A stretch of 64,000 nucleotides of DNA. Source: Pseudoalteromonas sp. XMcav2-N (lineage in GTDB: Bacteria; Pseudomonadota; Gammaproteobacteria; Enterobacterales; Alteromonadaceae). The DNA lies in NCBI RefSeq assembly GCF_024124545.1, contig NZ_JAMXSF010000003.1, positions 124,001 to 188,000 on the forward strand, written 5' to 3'. Under the pieces are notes generated by a model. That model was given only the letters and a program-made list of their open reading frames with translations. It had not been told where the DNA came from and searched no databases. Positions within the stretch are counted from its first letter, which is position 1; every line of letters starts with the position of its first letter. Shown piece by piece: positions 53,073 to 62,921 of this stretch. The translations under genes were made by a program, and so were the position numbers.

Positions 53073-53564
53073 TTATAATGGGTTAATACGAGTACATGGA
53101 ATCACGCGTGATTCATCCGACAGGTTATGCGTTTTGAAGTGATTGTTGTCAATCTTTATAATTTTTCCATAATAAACACTGTCTGGGCTGTGGTTTACAA
53201 AAGACTCCACTGATTGGGGTGTAAATATATTCAACTCATCTTTTTCTAGTCTGGATAAATGCTTCTTGTAAGCAAAGCTTTTAACAATATCTCCGGTTAT
53301 CTCAAAACGTGCTGAAGTTTCGATATAAATAACAGACGCCACATCGGGCTGTGAATTATCATAAATTTTGTAAGTTGCATTAGACCACGCGCTTGATTGT
53401 TCTATTGAGTAATAATCAACTGCATGGTACTCCATGGTTGAGCCCTCACCGATTTCAGTATTGGCCGTGCATTCCCAATGTCCATCAAAGAAATCTGCTA
53501 GTTCCTCTTGCGAATAGGAAAACAGAGGCAGCAGTAAAAAAGCTAATGTAGTTATTTTTGTCAT
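53073..53564 (-). CDS. secreted unknown protein
   Basis: A 163-residue protein with a signal peptide (TTLAFLLLPLFSYSQ). The mature part is beta-rich by composition (FDGHWECTANTEIG) with two cysteines, and resembles no family I recognise. It stands alone with low-GC flanks, close to the REC remnant. Confidence 0.55.
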   Translation of the reverse strand: MTKITTLAFLLLPLFSYSQEELADFFDGHWECTANTEIGEGSTMEYHAVDYYSIEQSSAWSNATYKIYDNSQPDVASVIYIETSARFEITGDIVKSFAYKKHLSRLEKDELNIFTPQSVESFVNHSPDSVYYGKIIKIDNNHFKTHNLSDESRVIPCTRINPL

Positions 53565-53697
53565 AACACGGATTTAAAACTCAACTCTATCAAACCGAAA
53601 GGTTACTAATGCGGCTAAAACCACGTACCCACAACAAAAACAACCATACGTCATTTTAAAGTATGTGTCACTCTTTGAATGAGGTATTAATGGCTTC

Positions 53698-54102
53698 TTA
53701 TTCACCCTTTTGCTTCCAAACCAGGTGTAAGACAAGATGGATTATTAAGAATATCGCCGGACATAAAAACAAGTAAAACTCTAACCAGGTACTAACCAGC
53801 TTAAAAATTTCACCTTTATAGTTAATTCCTGACCAATAAGTAAATACCAGAGCTGAGAGGCCTAGAATAAGAAACACTAATCGAGTTTTTTGCTTAAGCT
53901 TTAAGCCCCAACTTACGGACGTTAAAGCGATGTAGCCAAAAATTCCAAATATTGAAGTAAAAATCCATTTCACGCTAAAAAGTATTGGCAATTCAAGAAT
54001 ATTACCGACTGCACCAATTAAGGTGAGAACTGCGATGATTACCAGCAAGGTTGATGGAACCCAGGCCAAAATAATAGTTAACCCTATTAGCAGTTCTCTC
54101 AT
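53698..54102 (-). CDS. four-helix membrane protein, unknown
   Basis: A 134-residue protein with about four membrane helices (residues 2-25, 37-57, 71-88 and 104-127). No family recognised. It is flanked by low-GC gaps and lies upstream of the secreted unknown on the same strand. Confidence 0.55.
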   Translation of the reverse strand: MRELLIGLTIILAWVPSTLLVIIAVLTLIGAVGNILELPILFSVKWIFTSIFGIFGYIALTSVSWGLKLKQKTRLVFLILGLSALVFTYWSGINYKGEIFKLVSTWLEFYLFLCPAIFLIIHLVLHLVWKQKGE

Positions 54103-54229
54103 AAATCTAGATACATTCTTAAAAACACCTCACCTTCCTCAAATACCGACTTTTGTAAATGTTTGACTATCTGAGGGTGAGTTCTCTCTTTACCTCCTTG
54201 ATATTGCTCGCTTTTCCTCTTGTGTACAA

Positions 54230-55807
54230 TTATGGCTTACGTAGTAAAGCAGCTTCCATCACTTCAAACACGGTTGTGTTATCAACATAGTTACCGTTCC
54301 ATTTATACTGCTCGCCCCACAATTGCGCTGCCTTTAAATCTGTAAGGGTAAACTCATTAAACCGCTGACTGCCAGCCCCTATTGCCCACAATGGCACTAG
54401 CTCATTGGTATGATTGCGAGAAGCCCACTGATATCCAGGAATATTGCCTTTACCACGGTTCTGAACAGCAAAAAACGCATTGAATGTATCTTCTTCAGGG
54501 TGAAAACGTGCTGTTTCCAGCGATTCTTTGCTTCTGTCTTGTGCCACATAGCCACCCGCACTGTTTGTCCAGGTCCCTTCTCCCCAGATCCCGCCGCACT
54601 CATGATCTGAAGTGATAATCAGCAGTGTTTCATCCCAGCTTGAGTTTGTTTCTACCCAGCTAATAACGGCATCTACCGCCTTATTGAAGTCAATCTGCTC
54701 TTCTATAAATCTTGGCATATTGTTGGCGTGGCCCATCCAGTCTACTGCACCGCCTTCAATCATAACGAAGAAGCCATCCGGGTCCTGTTCGAGTACATTC
54801 AACGCCCCCAAACTCATAGTCGCCAGATCTGGCACATTGGTATTGTACGCCATACCCGAAGGAGTATCGTCGCCAGGTAACGATTCTCTACCAGCCTGCA
54901 ATGTAGAGCCCGACTGAGCAATACCGATCACTCGTTGAGGGACATTTTTACCCTGAGCAAGCGCTTTAAAATCGGCGAGCGAGTCTATATAAGACATACC
55001 CTCGTGACCTTTTTGATTGCCAAGTGACGTAAAGGTTTGCTCTCCACCAACATACTTATAGTCTTTATCACCAGCAAGTGCTTTGATATCCCCGCTCGCA
55101 CCATACAACGGATGGCCGGCGCCCATAATAACAGACAGATCTGATGCCAGCATTTCATTAAATATATCTGCGTAGTTATTGCGAGAGCTACTGTGCGCTA
55201 TCGCCGCAGCAGGTGTCGCGTGAGATATCATCACGGAGGTTACCGTACCCGCGGATAAGCCCGCTTTCATGGCGAGTTGAGCAATGGTTTCGAATCGCTC
55301 ACTGTTACTCCAGTCCATATTGATGCGGCCAACCGAAGTTTTTCGGCCACTCATCAGTGCTGTACCCGCGGCAGCACTATCAGTGTAGGAGGTGTAGCTA
55401 CCAAAAGCCGTGTAATCATTGATCATCGCATTTTCAAAGCGTGCCCAGCGAGTTGTTGGGTCATAGCCTTGCGCGACAGCCCCTACGGCCTTGGCAGCGT
55501 CTGCTCCCTTTGGTAAGGGTCGCCCCTGCTCATCAATCAGGTTAAGTGCATTGTGTGCTAGCCCGAAAACCAATGGTGATGTCCCATCCGGTCGAGTTAC
55601 CTGATAGGTTTGCTTACCAGCAAGGCCCTGATAGTAATCTGCGGCCAGCCAACCGTTGAATCCGTTACCATCAGATATCATTAAAATAATATTTTTAGGT
55701 TCCGAGTTTTTTGTCGTTTTAGGATCAGGCTCGCTGTGGTTGGCGCATGAAACCGTAAAGATTACAGTCGTAATCAGGGTTGTTCTAAAGAGAGTATGGA
55801 TCATCAT
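54230..55807 (-). CDS. alkaline phosphatase (PhoA-like) lipoprotein
   Basis: A 525-residue alkaline phosphatase. A lipobox-like TVSC near residue 21 suggests a lipoprotein. The nucleophile is in SYTDSAAAGTALMSG; metal ligands are LMISDGNG, GGAVDWMGHANN and TSDHECGG. It releases phosphate from organic esters in the periplasm or at the surface. Together with the TonB receptor-phosphatase pair it suggests a phosphate-scavenging lifestyle. Confidence 0.9.
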   Translation of the reverse strand: MMIHTLFRTTLITTVIFTVSCANHSEPDPKTTKNSEPKNIILMISDGNGFNGWLAADYYQGLAGKQTYQVTRPDGTSPLVFGLAHNALNLIDEQGRPLPKGADAAKAVGAVAQGYDPTTRWARFENAMINDYTAFGSYTSYTDSAAAGTALMSGRKTSVGRINMDWSNSERFETIAQLAMKAGLSAGTVTSVMISHATPAAAIAHSSSRNNYADIFNEMLASDLSVIMGAGHPLYGASGDIKALAGDKDYKYVGGEQTFTSLGNQKGHEGMSYIDSLADFKALAQGKNVPQRVIGIAQSGSTLQAGRESLPGDDTPSGMAYNTNVPDLATMSLGALNVLEQDPDGFFVMIEGGAVDWMGHANNMPRFIEEQIDFNKAVDAVISWVETNSSWDETLLIITSDHECGGIWGEGTWTNSAGGYVAQDRSKESLETARFHPEEDTFNAFFAVQNRGKGNIPGYQWASRNHTNELVPLWAIGAGSQRFNEFTLTDLKAAQLWGEQYKWNGNYVDNTTVFEVMEAALLRKP

Positions 55808-56288
55808 CAGGCACTCGTTTTATAAATAGATCTCAGTAGTCACATAATTGACATATAATTGTATTTCGTGCATTTAACACGCAAAGCAAATGCTATATTA
55901 TAACATTGCAAAGTCAAGTCATTCTATTTTTAGTAACCGTAACTCAAGCCGCTGTATTTAAGCGGAATTTTCAGGCACCAACTCAAATAAAACAAATATA
56001 TGGCATTTAACAGGACAATTATTAACCACGCCTGGCTGATGTGACTTTTACCTCTATTAGCCAAGCTAGGTGATCAAGATAAATCAAAGAAAAATGCAAT
56101 CTGCGGAGCAATTCATCAATCTCATAGAAAGTATGATGAAAATAGCATTTCAAAAAGAGGGGTCGGGGGAGTTACATAGATATTGAGCCCAGTTATGCTC
56201 TGAGCTCTTAAGTATATTATCAGATGTGCCAAACATCATACACCAGGTCGGAAACTTCGACTGCTTGGCTCACATCCTGCGTCCCGCC
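55808..56288. other. long AT-rich intergenic region, no gene seen
   Basis: About 480 bp between the phosphatase and the Cys-repeat protein. One tiny plus-strand frame (56094-56186, 30 codons) has no clear ribosome site and no known match. No repeats or terminator are obvious. Promoters for the phosphatase should lie in the first 150 bp. Confidence 0.5.
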
Positions 56289-57152
56289 TTAGTATTTTCT
56301 AAAATAAAGCGCCGGATAGAGTGGATTAAGGGTGTTGTCTTCGACAATTTCCCCATCTGACAATTGATTATTTACCGCATCAATTAAAGAATGCTGTTTG
56401 CCATTTACCTCAATCATAACAGTCACCTCTTTGTTTGATGAACCCACATTAAAGCAAGACTTAATGCGAGTACCGGCATCTGCATCTCGCCAGGAGCATT
56501 GCAATAAGGTTTCTTCAAATCCGTCTACCATACGCTTGGCAGGGTAAGCTCTAAAGTAAACAGGACCAACGTCACAGGCGTTCTGAGCAGGCTTATTGTC
56601 GACAACAGCAACTCCACCAGCGAAATAGTTAAGTGTAAAGTCGTTAAAGCTCATCATACACGCTGAAGAATCGGTAGCTTGGATTTTAGTCGCTATGGGT
56701 AGATTTAATGTGCGCCCGTCAATGTCATCACACATGAGTTTATGAGCGTTACCGCCCTCATTATTCCAGCGACAATCCAGACGTTTTTCCTCCAGCCCAT
56801 CGACGATGCGTGTATCTGGCGCCGGCTCAAAAGACACAGCGTGTCCTAAACAATTAGCCTTATTCCCACCAATTTTCACTGTACCTTTAAGCTCAGTCCG
56901 GTAACCATCAAGCCAGTTTATTGTGCAAACACCATAGCCGGGAATATTCACCCTGTTAGCAACCAATATGTCTGGTAAACTGGCATCTACCGGATGAGTG
57001 CACATTTTGTTTTCCCATGTGCCTATTTCATTTTGTTTATCAGACTGCCAATAGCAAGACATGGGTGAGCTGTCTTGGGCATGTGCAGTGGCCATGAAGC
57101 TACACGCGATAATTGATGATACTTTTAGTAGTGCATTTAATTTGTTTTTCAT
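56289..57152 (-). CDS. secreted protein with three Cys-Trp repeats
   Basis: A 287-residue exported protein (signal to about residue 26). Three modules of roughly 90 residues share a C-x-W ... C pattern: MSCYWQSDKQN, LDCRWNNEGGN and LQCSWRDADAG, each after an RIVDG/RMVDG-type or terminal segment and closed by another Cys. No known family. Divergent from the trefoil protein. A binding role is plausible but unproven. Confidence 0.65.
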   Translation of the reverse strand: MKNKLNALLKVSSIIACSFMATAHAQDSSPMSCYWQSDKQNEIGTWENKMCTHPVDASLPDILVANRVNIPGYGVCTINWLDGYRTELKGTVKIGGNKANCLGHAVSFEPAPDTRIVDGLEEKRLDCRWNNEGGNAHKLMCDDIDGRTLNLPIATKIQATDSSACMMSFNDFTLNYFAGGVAVVDNKPAQNACDVGPVYFRAYPAKRMVDGFEETLLQCSWRDADAGTRIKSCFNVGSSNKEVTVMIEVNGKQHSLIDAVNNQLSDGEIVEDNTLNPLYPALYFRKY

Positions 57153-57505
57153 ACTGATATTCCTTTTAGTAATGAGTTGTCATCCGAAAACATGTGCACA
57201 TTAACATTTTTAAAAAGGTTAAAAAGTCTAAATTACAGTTGCTTACAATCAATTACCAGGCACTACAAACACACTTTTTTACTTACAAAACTAATACGCA
57301 TCATCGACCTGAATTCATTTTCCATACATGCTTAGCCGTGTAGCTACCGCTTATCGGCATCATATGTCTAAAGACATTAGCGATTGCAAAAGATTCGTGC
57401 GTTCAGGTAAAAGCCATGTAAGGCAGTGTAATAGTATTTTTAGTACCGACGCCTAAACTCTCAAGGCTGTTATCCCTGACAGCCATCCACACAAGGAGCC
57501 AGACT
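57153..57505. other. divergent promoter region
   Basis: About 350 bp between two divergent secreted-protein genes. AT-rich tracts near 57215 may hold promoters for both. AAGGAG lies before the trefoil gene ATG. No gene is seen. Confidence 0.45.
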
Positions 57506-58315
57506 ATGACTATCTCAAAATTTATGCTGTGTGCGTTATTTAGTAGCACTTTTTTGGTACATGCAGGAACCCAGTACCTAACCCAACCTGCCAGTAATAT
57601 CACGCAAACTTCAGCTCAATTGAACGGATACTCCTCTTCCACAATTGGTCTCAGTGGTGAGATTTTTGACTATGGGCAAACGACCAGTTACGGAAATGGT
57701 GCACTGGCCATTCCTCCAGGTGTTAATGGCCCTGTGAGTGCACAAATTTCCAACCTGGATTGCGGCACACAGTATCACTTTCGCTTTCGAGGTGACCCCA
57801 AACCGCCCCGCACAACTATTCAGGGTGAAGATCTCACCTTTACTACGCTCCCCTGCGGTCCGACGAGCTATTCGAACGTATCCTTTGAAACAGGTGGACA
57901 ATACTATTTCGTCGCAGAAGGCAATGGTGGTAGCACGGTGAATGCAAACCGTTTGGCTATTGGGCCTTGGGAGCAGTTTAACTTGATTGATATCAACGGT
58001 GGCGACCTGAATAGTGGCGATCAGGTCCATATTCAGACGACTTCAGGCTACTACTTTGTTGCAGAGCAAGGCGGTGGCGCGGAACTCAATGCCAACAGGA
58101 CCGCAGCATCTATTTGGGAAACGTTTACCATCGAACTACCAAACAACCCTGGCGCTTTGATACAAAACGGAGACAAAATCGCCCTCAAATCCATCAACGG
58201 GTATTACGTGCAAGCGGCTGGTAACGGAGGATCTGGCGCAAATGTCTACCCAACGGTGATTGGCTGTAATGCCACATACCCATGTTCCTGGGAAATGTTT
58301 AAAATCCATTTTTAG
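57506..58315 (+). CDS. secreted Fn3-like plus fascin-like beta-trefoil protein
   Basis: A 269-residue exported protein (signal peptide MTISKFMLCALFSSTFLVHA). Residues about 22-115 look like an Fn3-type domain (TSAQLNGYSSSTIGLSG). Then three trefoil repeats share the pattern G-x-Y-[FV]-x-A-x-x-x-G: GQYYFVAEGNGGS, SGYYFVAEQGGGA and NGYYVQAAGNGGS. This is a fascin-like carbohydrate- or protein-binding fold. ATG 57506 with AAGGAG upstream. Function unknown. Confidence 0.75.
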   Translation: MTISKFMLCALFSSTFLVHAGTQYLTQPASNITQTSAQLNGYSSSTIGLSGEIFDYGQTTSYGNGALAIPPGVNGPVSAQISNLDCGTQYHFRFRGDPKPPRTTIQGEDLTFTTLPCGPTSYSNVSFETGGQYYFVAEGNGGSTVNANRLAIGPWEQFNLIDINGGDLNSGDQVHIQTTSGYYFVAEQGGGAELNANRTAASIWETFTIELPNNPGALIQNGDKIALKSINGYYVQAAGNGGSGANVYPTVIGCNATYPCSWEMFKIHF

Positions 58316-58443
58316 ACAAACCACAAATCTGCATGGCTGTATAACCAGCCATGCTACGAATATCATGATATCCGGTACACTTGAGCAGTATTGATCAAAA
58401 TGCTAGCTTGTATGGCCTAATCAACCAAGGTGGATATGCCATA

Positions 58444-58869
58444 GTGAAGCGCTCTTTGTCACGAGAAGATATATTGAAAAAGCTGCTTTTACTTCAAGCG
58501 CTTTCTCTTTTGGGACTGTTAACTGGCGTATTTCTCGCCCCAGAAAATCCAATCTATCCGTTTGCACCTGATAAAACAAACATGGTATTCATACATCTAA
58601 CAGAAGCAATCATTACTTGTATGCTATCTGCCAGTACAGCAATTTTTGCTATTTATGGCAAGTTCTGGCTTAGATTATCCTATACACATGTCACTATTTG
58701 CTCTTTAATGAGTGGGGTTTTGGCCGTGTCACTTCCAGATTTTCGACTTGGAAGCTTTTCCTTACCTCCTCTCTACCTGGTCAGTTTATATACCGGCGTC
58801 TTACTTCTCTTAATAATGGTTGGTGTTTCAGTTGAAAAAATACGATTAAAGCGAACATTAAAGGACTAG
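58444..58869 (+). CDS. four-helix membrane protein, unknown
   Basis: A 141-residue protein with four membrane helices (LLLLQALSLLGLLTGVFL; FIHLTEAIITCMLSASTA; a middle pair; LVSLYTGVLLLLIMVGVSV). GTG 58444 has AAGGTGG upstream; a TTG at 58381 would add 21 residues. No family recognised. It follows the trefoil gene by 128 bp. Confidence 0.5.
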   Translation: MKRSLSREDILKKLLLLQALSLLGLLTGVFLAPENPIYPFAPDKTNMVFIHLTEAIITCMLSASTAIFAIYGKFWLRLSYTHVTICSLMSGVLAVSLPDFRLGSFSLPPLYLVSLYTGVLLLLIMVGVSVEKIRLKRTLKD

Positions 58870-58991
58870 CCCATTCAAGCCAACCACCAGATCGCTAATA
58901 TGAGCCCCCTTAATACAAAAAAACAACTGCCACTTCCCTTCAAACTTACAAGTTGCAGCTATTGGGTGTAAAAATTGCTTTAAGTCTATCG

Positions 58992-60845
58992 CTAGCTCTT
59001 GTCTGGACATGTCAGATCAAGGTATCTTTTGTCCACGATATCAGAACTCAAAAAATTAAACTCATCACAAAACCACAGGGGATAATCACTGACTTTGCCA
59101 TTGTCACCTTCTCCCATTCGAAATAAACGATACAAATATCGACTACCGGGATGAGCGCAGCTTTTATCCCTTACACAGTCACTTTTGTACTGTACTCCCT
59201 TGATAACGTTGTTGTAACGAAAATTGCATAAGCTCCGATAGCTGTTTGCCATGGCGGCTGTTTTGTTGAGGTAATCCGCTTTAACGCACTCCCCGTTCTC
59301 AAGGATCTTTGCAGGTGCTTCTATATATAGGATTACCTTGCCCATTAATTCTTCGTAAGGCGTATTTGCGGTCACGCCAGCGTAATTTTTGTCTATAGTA
59401 TATTGAGATTCAAGTAGCCTAACCTTGTCCTGTCCAAAAGTTGCGTATACGGTATTAATAATATGGTTTACCTTATCACCGGGTAACCACAAACGAAAAT
59501 AATCATTCAACTGGCGGTGGCCTTTGGTTTCAATCATTAAGAACAAGGGCTCATTGAATTCCGGATTAGCCACTTGCCAATCGGCGACGATCTTAAGCCA
59601 GGTTTTCAGGGTCAAATCCGTTGGATTACCATCTAGGTCAACGTCATGACCAATGTCATCATGGCCGAGTGTAGGTGTGTTTAGATCGATTTTATCCACA
59701 CTAATCTGACCATTGTCACGACGGAAATTACTCAGAAATAACACTGGTTGTCCCTCTGATGTTGTCACTTCCTTTCCTAAATTCCCAAAGGGAAGAGCAG
59801 TGATTTGACGTTCTGTATCGCCAAACCTCAAATAGACAACCTGGCCCATTTCATATTCACTTGGCCCCTGAAAAAACTCATCGATAGAAACAATTCCATT
59901 TGTATGGGTATAGTTGACGACATATGCTCTATCTTTAACCGAAAATGCAGCGAGCTCTCTTTTGCGGTTTCCTTCCCAATTGGTTTTATAAGCCTGCCGT
60001 AAACTTATCGTATCGTCATTTATGCTAAACTCATCTACAGAAACCTGACCACTATCATCTCGATAATTCACAATAAAAGCTTTTTCTTCTTTTCCATTCA
60101 ATAGTTTAAACGTACTAATTTCACGACTTTTATTTGCCCAGTTGCTCTGATAAACATTATTAAGTTCGCCCTTTCCGTCACTGTAGCTAAACTCATCAAT
60201 GGAAATCCGGCCGGAGTCTGCTCGGTAATTCACTATAAAAGCGCGATTTTGTAGTGTAAAAGCAGTAAAAACACGACTTTTATCTGCCCAATCTGAGAGA
60301 TATATATTGCTCAGCGCCCCCTTTTCATTCTTATAGGTAAATTCTGCGATGCCAATCAACCCATCTTGTTGCTGATAGGCCAGTACAAAGGCTCTACCAT
60401 TGACAGTGAAACTCGTGAACTCCCGTGCTTTTGGCGCCCAACGAGTCAAATAAACATTCTGAAAAGAACTATCACTATCAGTACCATCCATATTGAATTT
60501 ATTGATCGCTACCTGACCATTGTCCGGCCTATAGTCTAGGTTGAAAGTTTGGTGTCCCAAGGAGAAAGCGGTAAATACCCGCTCTTTTGCAGACCAGTAA
60601 TTCAAATAGATATTTTGTTTATTGTAAGGGTGTACATCGTACTCCAAAGATCTAAACCCCCAATCTAACTGCTGAATGATGCTACCCCGTACGTTGCCCG
60701 GCCTATCAATAGAGCCGGAATAAGAATTATGGGTCCCTTTAATCAAACGCTCACCATAAGTCATCTTATCTTCAGCTGCACAACATGCAGAGTAAAAAAT
60801 AAACGCAACAATCATGCCCATATATAACATATTATTTTTAAACAT
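58992..60845 (-). CDS. PI-PLC-like phosphodiesterase with inserted six-repeat propeller-like domain
   Basis: A 617-residue exported protein (signal to about residue 24). Its ends resemble a calcium-dependent PI-PLC X barrel: KGTHNSYSG with His39, FRSLEYDVH with Glu68 and Asp70, then only after residue 390 LGHDDIGHDVD (second His) and LFLMIETKG. Between them, residues about 78-388 hold six repeats of about 50 residues, each with a Y-x-x-x-W start and a G-x-[IV]-[SA]-[IV]-[DN] end (for example SGRISIDEF, SGQVSVDEF). The repeats probably fold as a beta-propeller within the barrel. The lipid or glycan target is unknown. It lies 62 bp downstream of another PI-PLC-like gene. Confidence 0.75.
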   Translation of the reverse strand: MFKNNMLYMGMIVAFIFYSACCAAEDKMTYGERLIKGTHNSYSGSIDRPGNVRGSIIQQLDWGFRSLEYDVHPYNKQNIYLNYWSAKERVFTAFSLGHQTFNLDYRPDNGQVAINKFNMDGTDSDSSFQNVYLTRWAPKAREFTSFTVNGRAFVLAYQQQDGLIGIAEFTYKNEKGALSNIYLSDWADKSRVFTAFTLQNRAFIVNYRADSGRISIDEFSYSDGKGELNNVYQSNWANKSREISTFKLLNGKEEKAFIVNYRDDSGQVSVDEFSINDDTISLRQAYKTNWEGNRKRELAAFSVKDRAYVVNYTHTNGIVSIDEFFQGPSEYEMGQVVYLRFGDTERQITALPFGNLGKEVTTSEGQPVLFLSNFRRDNGQISVDKIDLNTPTLGHDDIGHDVDLDGNPTDLTLKTWLKIVADWQVANPEFNEPLFLMIETKGHRQLNDYFRLWLPGDKVNHIINTVYATFGQDKVRLLESQYTIDKNYAGVTANTPYEELMGKVILYIEAPAKILENGECVKADYLNKTAAMANSYRSLCNFRYNNVIKGVQYKSDCVRDKSCAHPGSRYLYRLFRMGEGDNGKVSDYPLWFCDEFNFLSSDIVDKRYLDLTCPDKS

Positions 60846-60907
60846 AACTCTTCCTTAACGCGAATCTGCGAGACGCTACTCGTCCGCATCCCACAGGCAA
60901 ATTTTGA

Positions 60908-62485
60908 TCACCAGGCGCTAATCTGCCACTCACTGCTGACATGGCCGTTACAGGCATCAATTTTTACGTAATCGTCATAGTGCGCTCGTAAGCATAGGCC
61001 ATTGTATTTACTTAAAATACGATAATTACCACCAGGCATCTTTGCTAGGTACCAATTCATCTGCGCCTCTGGCTTGGGTAGGGTGCCCCATTTCACAGGT
61101 CGTCCGGCACTATAGCTCTCGGCTTCCATCCGCAAATTACTGTTTCCATCATCCTTTAACATCACTTCCAGCATTAATGTGCCACCAGAGGTCTGCCAAT
61201 GACGGCCACCAATTACTTTCTCTATTCGGAATCGAGTATTGTTATCGCTACAATCGCGCATTGAAATTAATTCACCGACACTGATATTGGCCTCGTTCAG
61301 ACATAAGCCCTGCTCTACACTTTTGATTTGAAAGTAGTGAGACACTGAATCATCGTCAGAAATAGCAGCAAGCTCTTGACTCAATGACGACACCATGCGC
61401 GTCCCCAATGCAAGCTCCGTGGTTTGACCCGGTAATAGTTGATGATCTTTTAATAATGGAACACCACATGTTGTTGGATAATTATTGCTTCGCTGTCCTC
61501 GTCTGGGATCAGCTCCATAGTGAGTGGCAAAAAACTCATTAACAGCACTTTGAAAATCATTGTAAGACAGATCTTCTCTACTGCTATCACAGTCATCATC
61601 TGTATCCCAATTACGCAGCACAAAGCCATTAGACAATGCCCTGGAGCCCATTGCCTTGGCTGTGCTGTACTGATGTTTTTGGTTAACAGCAACCACCTGA
61701 CCAGGGAAGCGACTAAAATTACAACCTGTACTGTTAATATCGCTTTCACCACTTTCACACGGAGTCGGAACAACAAAAAACTTCGCATTTTCCCATTTGT
61801 TATCGTGATAAGCCCCCTGAGCGTATCTGACTAACCTGTCATTGTTGGTCGCAATAAACACAATCACCTTACCTGCCATTTGCGCCATCGTTGGCCAGCC
61901 GACTTTTTCAACTCGTTCACGGGGAGAACTGTATACTTTATCAGTGCTAACCATAAGAGCCGGTGGTGAAAATAAGGTCACATCCCCCAGGCTTTGCGTG
62001 AATACCTGCTCCAGCTCCTGATAGGTGCTACTATCGTAATCACCACTATTTTTTAGATCTAAAAATAAGGTTATGGGATAGTCAGGATTGTTATCATCAA
62101 TCCAACGTTTGACATCACTCAGGCAATTCGCCAAAGGGCTCTTGTTGCCACTTGTTTCCTCACAAATTGTTCCGTTTTGCAGATCTCCCCATCCATGTCC
62201 GACATTGAATTGAGTTACACCGTCAACTTTTTCGGCAATAAAATCAATTTCCAGTGATGCTATCTGTTGATCTAGAAACCCATAGAATCCATCGTTCTCA
62301 CCTATGCCATAAACATCTTTTTTGTCATAGGTATTGTGCACACTAAATTGAATGGCTAAGTTGTAAGGAATATCACTAAACGTTTGCTCCTCTCCCCACC
62401 AGTTTCCGGCATCTGCAGAATGGGCAGAAACAAAAAGCGCGCTAAATAAAGCTACGGCACAGGCTGATTTTTTATAGTTTTTCAT
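60908..62485 (-). CDS. secreted PI-PLC-like phosphodiesterase with ricin-type lectin tail
   Basis: A 525-residue exported protein (signal to about residue 26). The PI-PLC-like barrel has FSVHNTYD (His50), SLEIDFIAE (Glu79, Asp81), NVGHGWGD (His97) and ITLFLDLKN, giving the paired catalytic histidines. Residues about 385-525 form a ricin-B-like trefoil (FQIKSVEQGLCLNEA, YRILSKYNGLCLRA, final SSEWQISAW with a QxW-like ending). It likely cleaves a phosphodiester in a lipid or glycan bound by the lectin domain. Same strand as the next gene, so probably co-transcribed. Confidence 0.8.
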   Translation of the reverse strand: MKNYKKSACAVALFSALFVSAHSADAGNWWGEEQTFSDIPYNLAIQFSVHNTYDKKDVYGIGENDGFYGFLDQQIASLEIDFIAEKVDGVTQFNVGHGWGDLQNGTICEETSGNKSPLANCLSDVKRWIDDNNPDYPITLFLDLKNSGDYDSSTYQELEQVFTQSLGDVTLFSPPALMVSTDKVYSSPRERVEKVGWPTMAQMAGKVIVFIATNNDRLVRYAQGAYHDNKWENAKFFVVPTPCESGESDINSTGCNFSRFPGQVVAVNQKHQYSTAKAMGSRALSNGFVLRNWDTDDDCDSSREDLSYNDFQSAVNEFFATHYGADPRRGQRSNNYPTTCGVPLLKDHQLLPGQTTELALGTRMVSSLSQELAAISDDDSVSHYFQIKSVEQGLCLNEANISVGELISMRDCSDNNTRFRIEKVIGGRHWQTSGGTLMLEVMLKDDGNSNLRMEAESYSAGRPVKWGTLPKPEAQMNWYLAKMPGGNYRILSKYNGLCLRAHYDDYVKIDACNGHVSSEWQISAW

Positions 62486-62849
62486 TGAACTTCCTTAAGT
62501 CTTTACACAGATTAAATACCACCACAGAAGCGAGTCCTTATTGACCTTTAAGTCGAATAAATAACACATGGCAGTCAACGCCCTAGTCTCGATTACGGTG
62601 AATCAAATAGCGCGACTACACATCTGTTATCACTCTCTGCCGGGCTCATATTAGAGGGCTTAAGAACTAATAAAAACATAAGGTTGTAACCATGTCGTAT
62701 TCACACCTAACTTCGTCGGTTCTGTGCTTACTTTGGTGGGTGAGTCACTGAATTTGGCTCTCATCCCTAGGTGAAATGAAATGTCTCTGATCTATCAGTC
62801 AATACAGCGCTCGTTATATTCGAGCGAAGAGAATCGTCTGGAACGCTGC
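62486..62849. other. intergenic region, no gene seen
   Basis: About 360 bp upstream of the lectin-type PI-PLC gene. AAGGAAGTT precedes its start. No open frame of note; this likely holds the promoter of the two PI-PLC genes. Confidence 0.5.
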
Positions 62850-62889
62850 AAAAAACAATGAGGGTAAGTATCACGACTATACCCTCATT
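62850..62889 (-). terminator. Rho-independent terminator of the FG-GAP gene
   Basis: AATGAGGGTA-N13-TACCCTCATT, a 10-bp stem, followed on the minus strand by G and six Ts, 33 bp past the FG-GAP gene stop. Confidence 0.8.
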
Positions 62890-62921
62890 AGTGTATCTGC
62901 TTTAGCGTTTGAATTGTTCTG

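Noticed and set aside
56094..56186. 30-codon plus-strand frame in the long intergenic region
   Set aside because: No clear ribosome site, very short, no recognised match.
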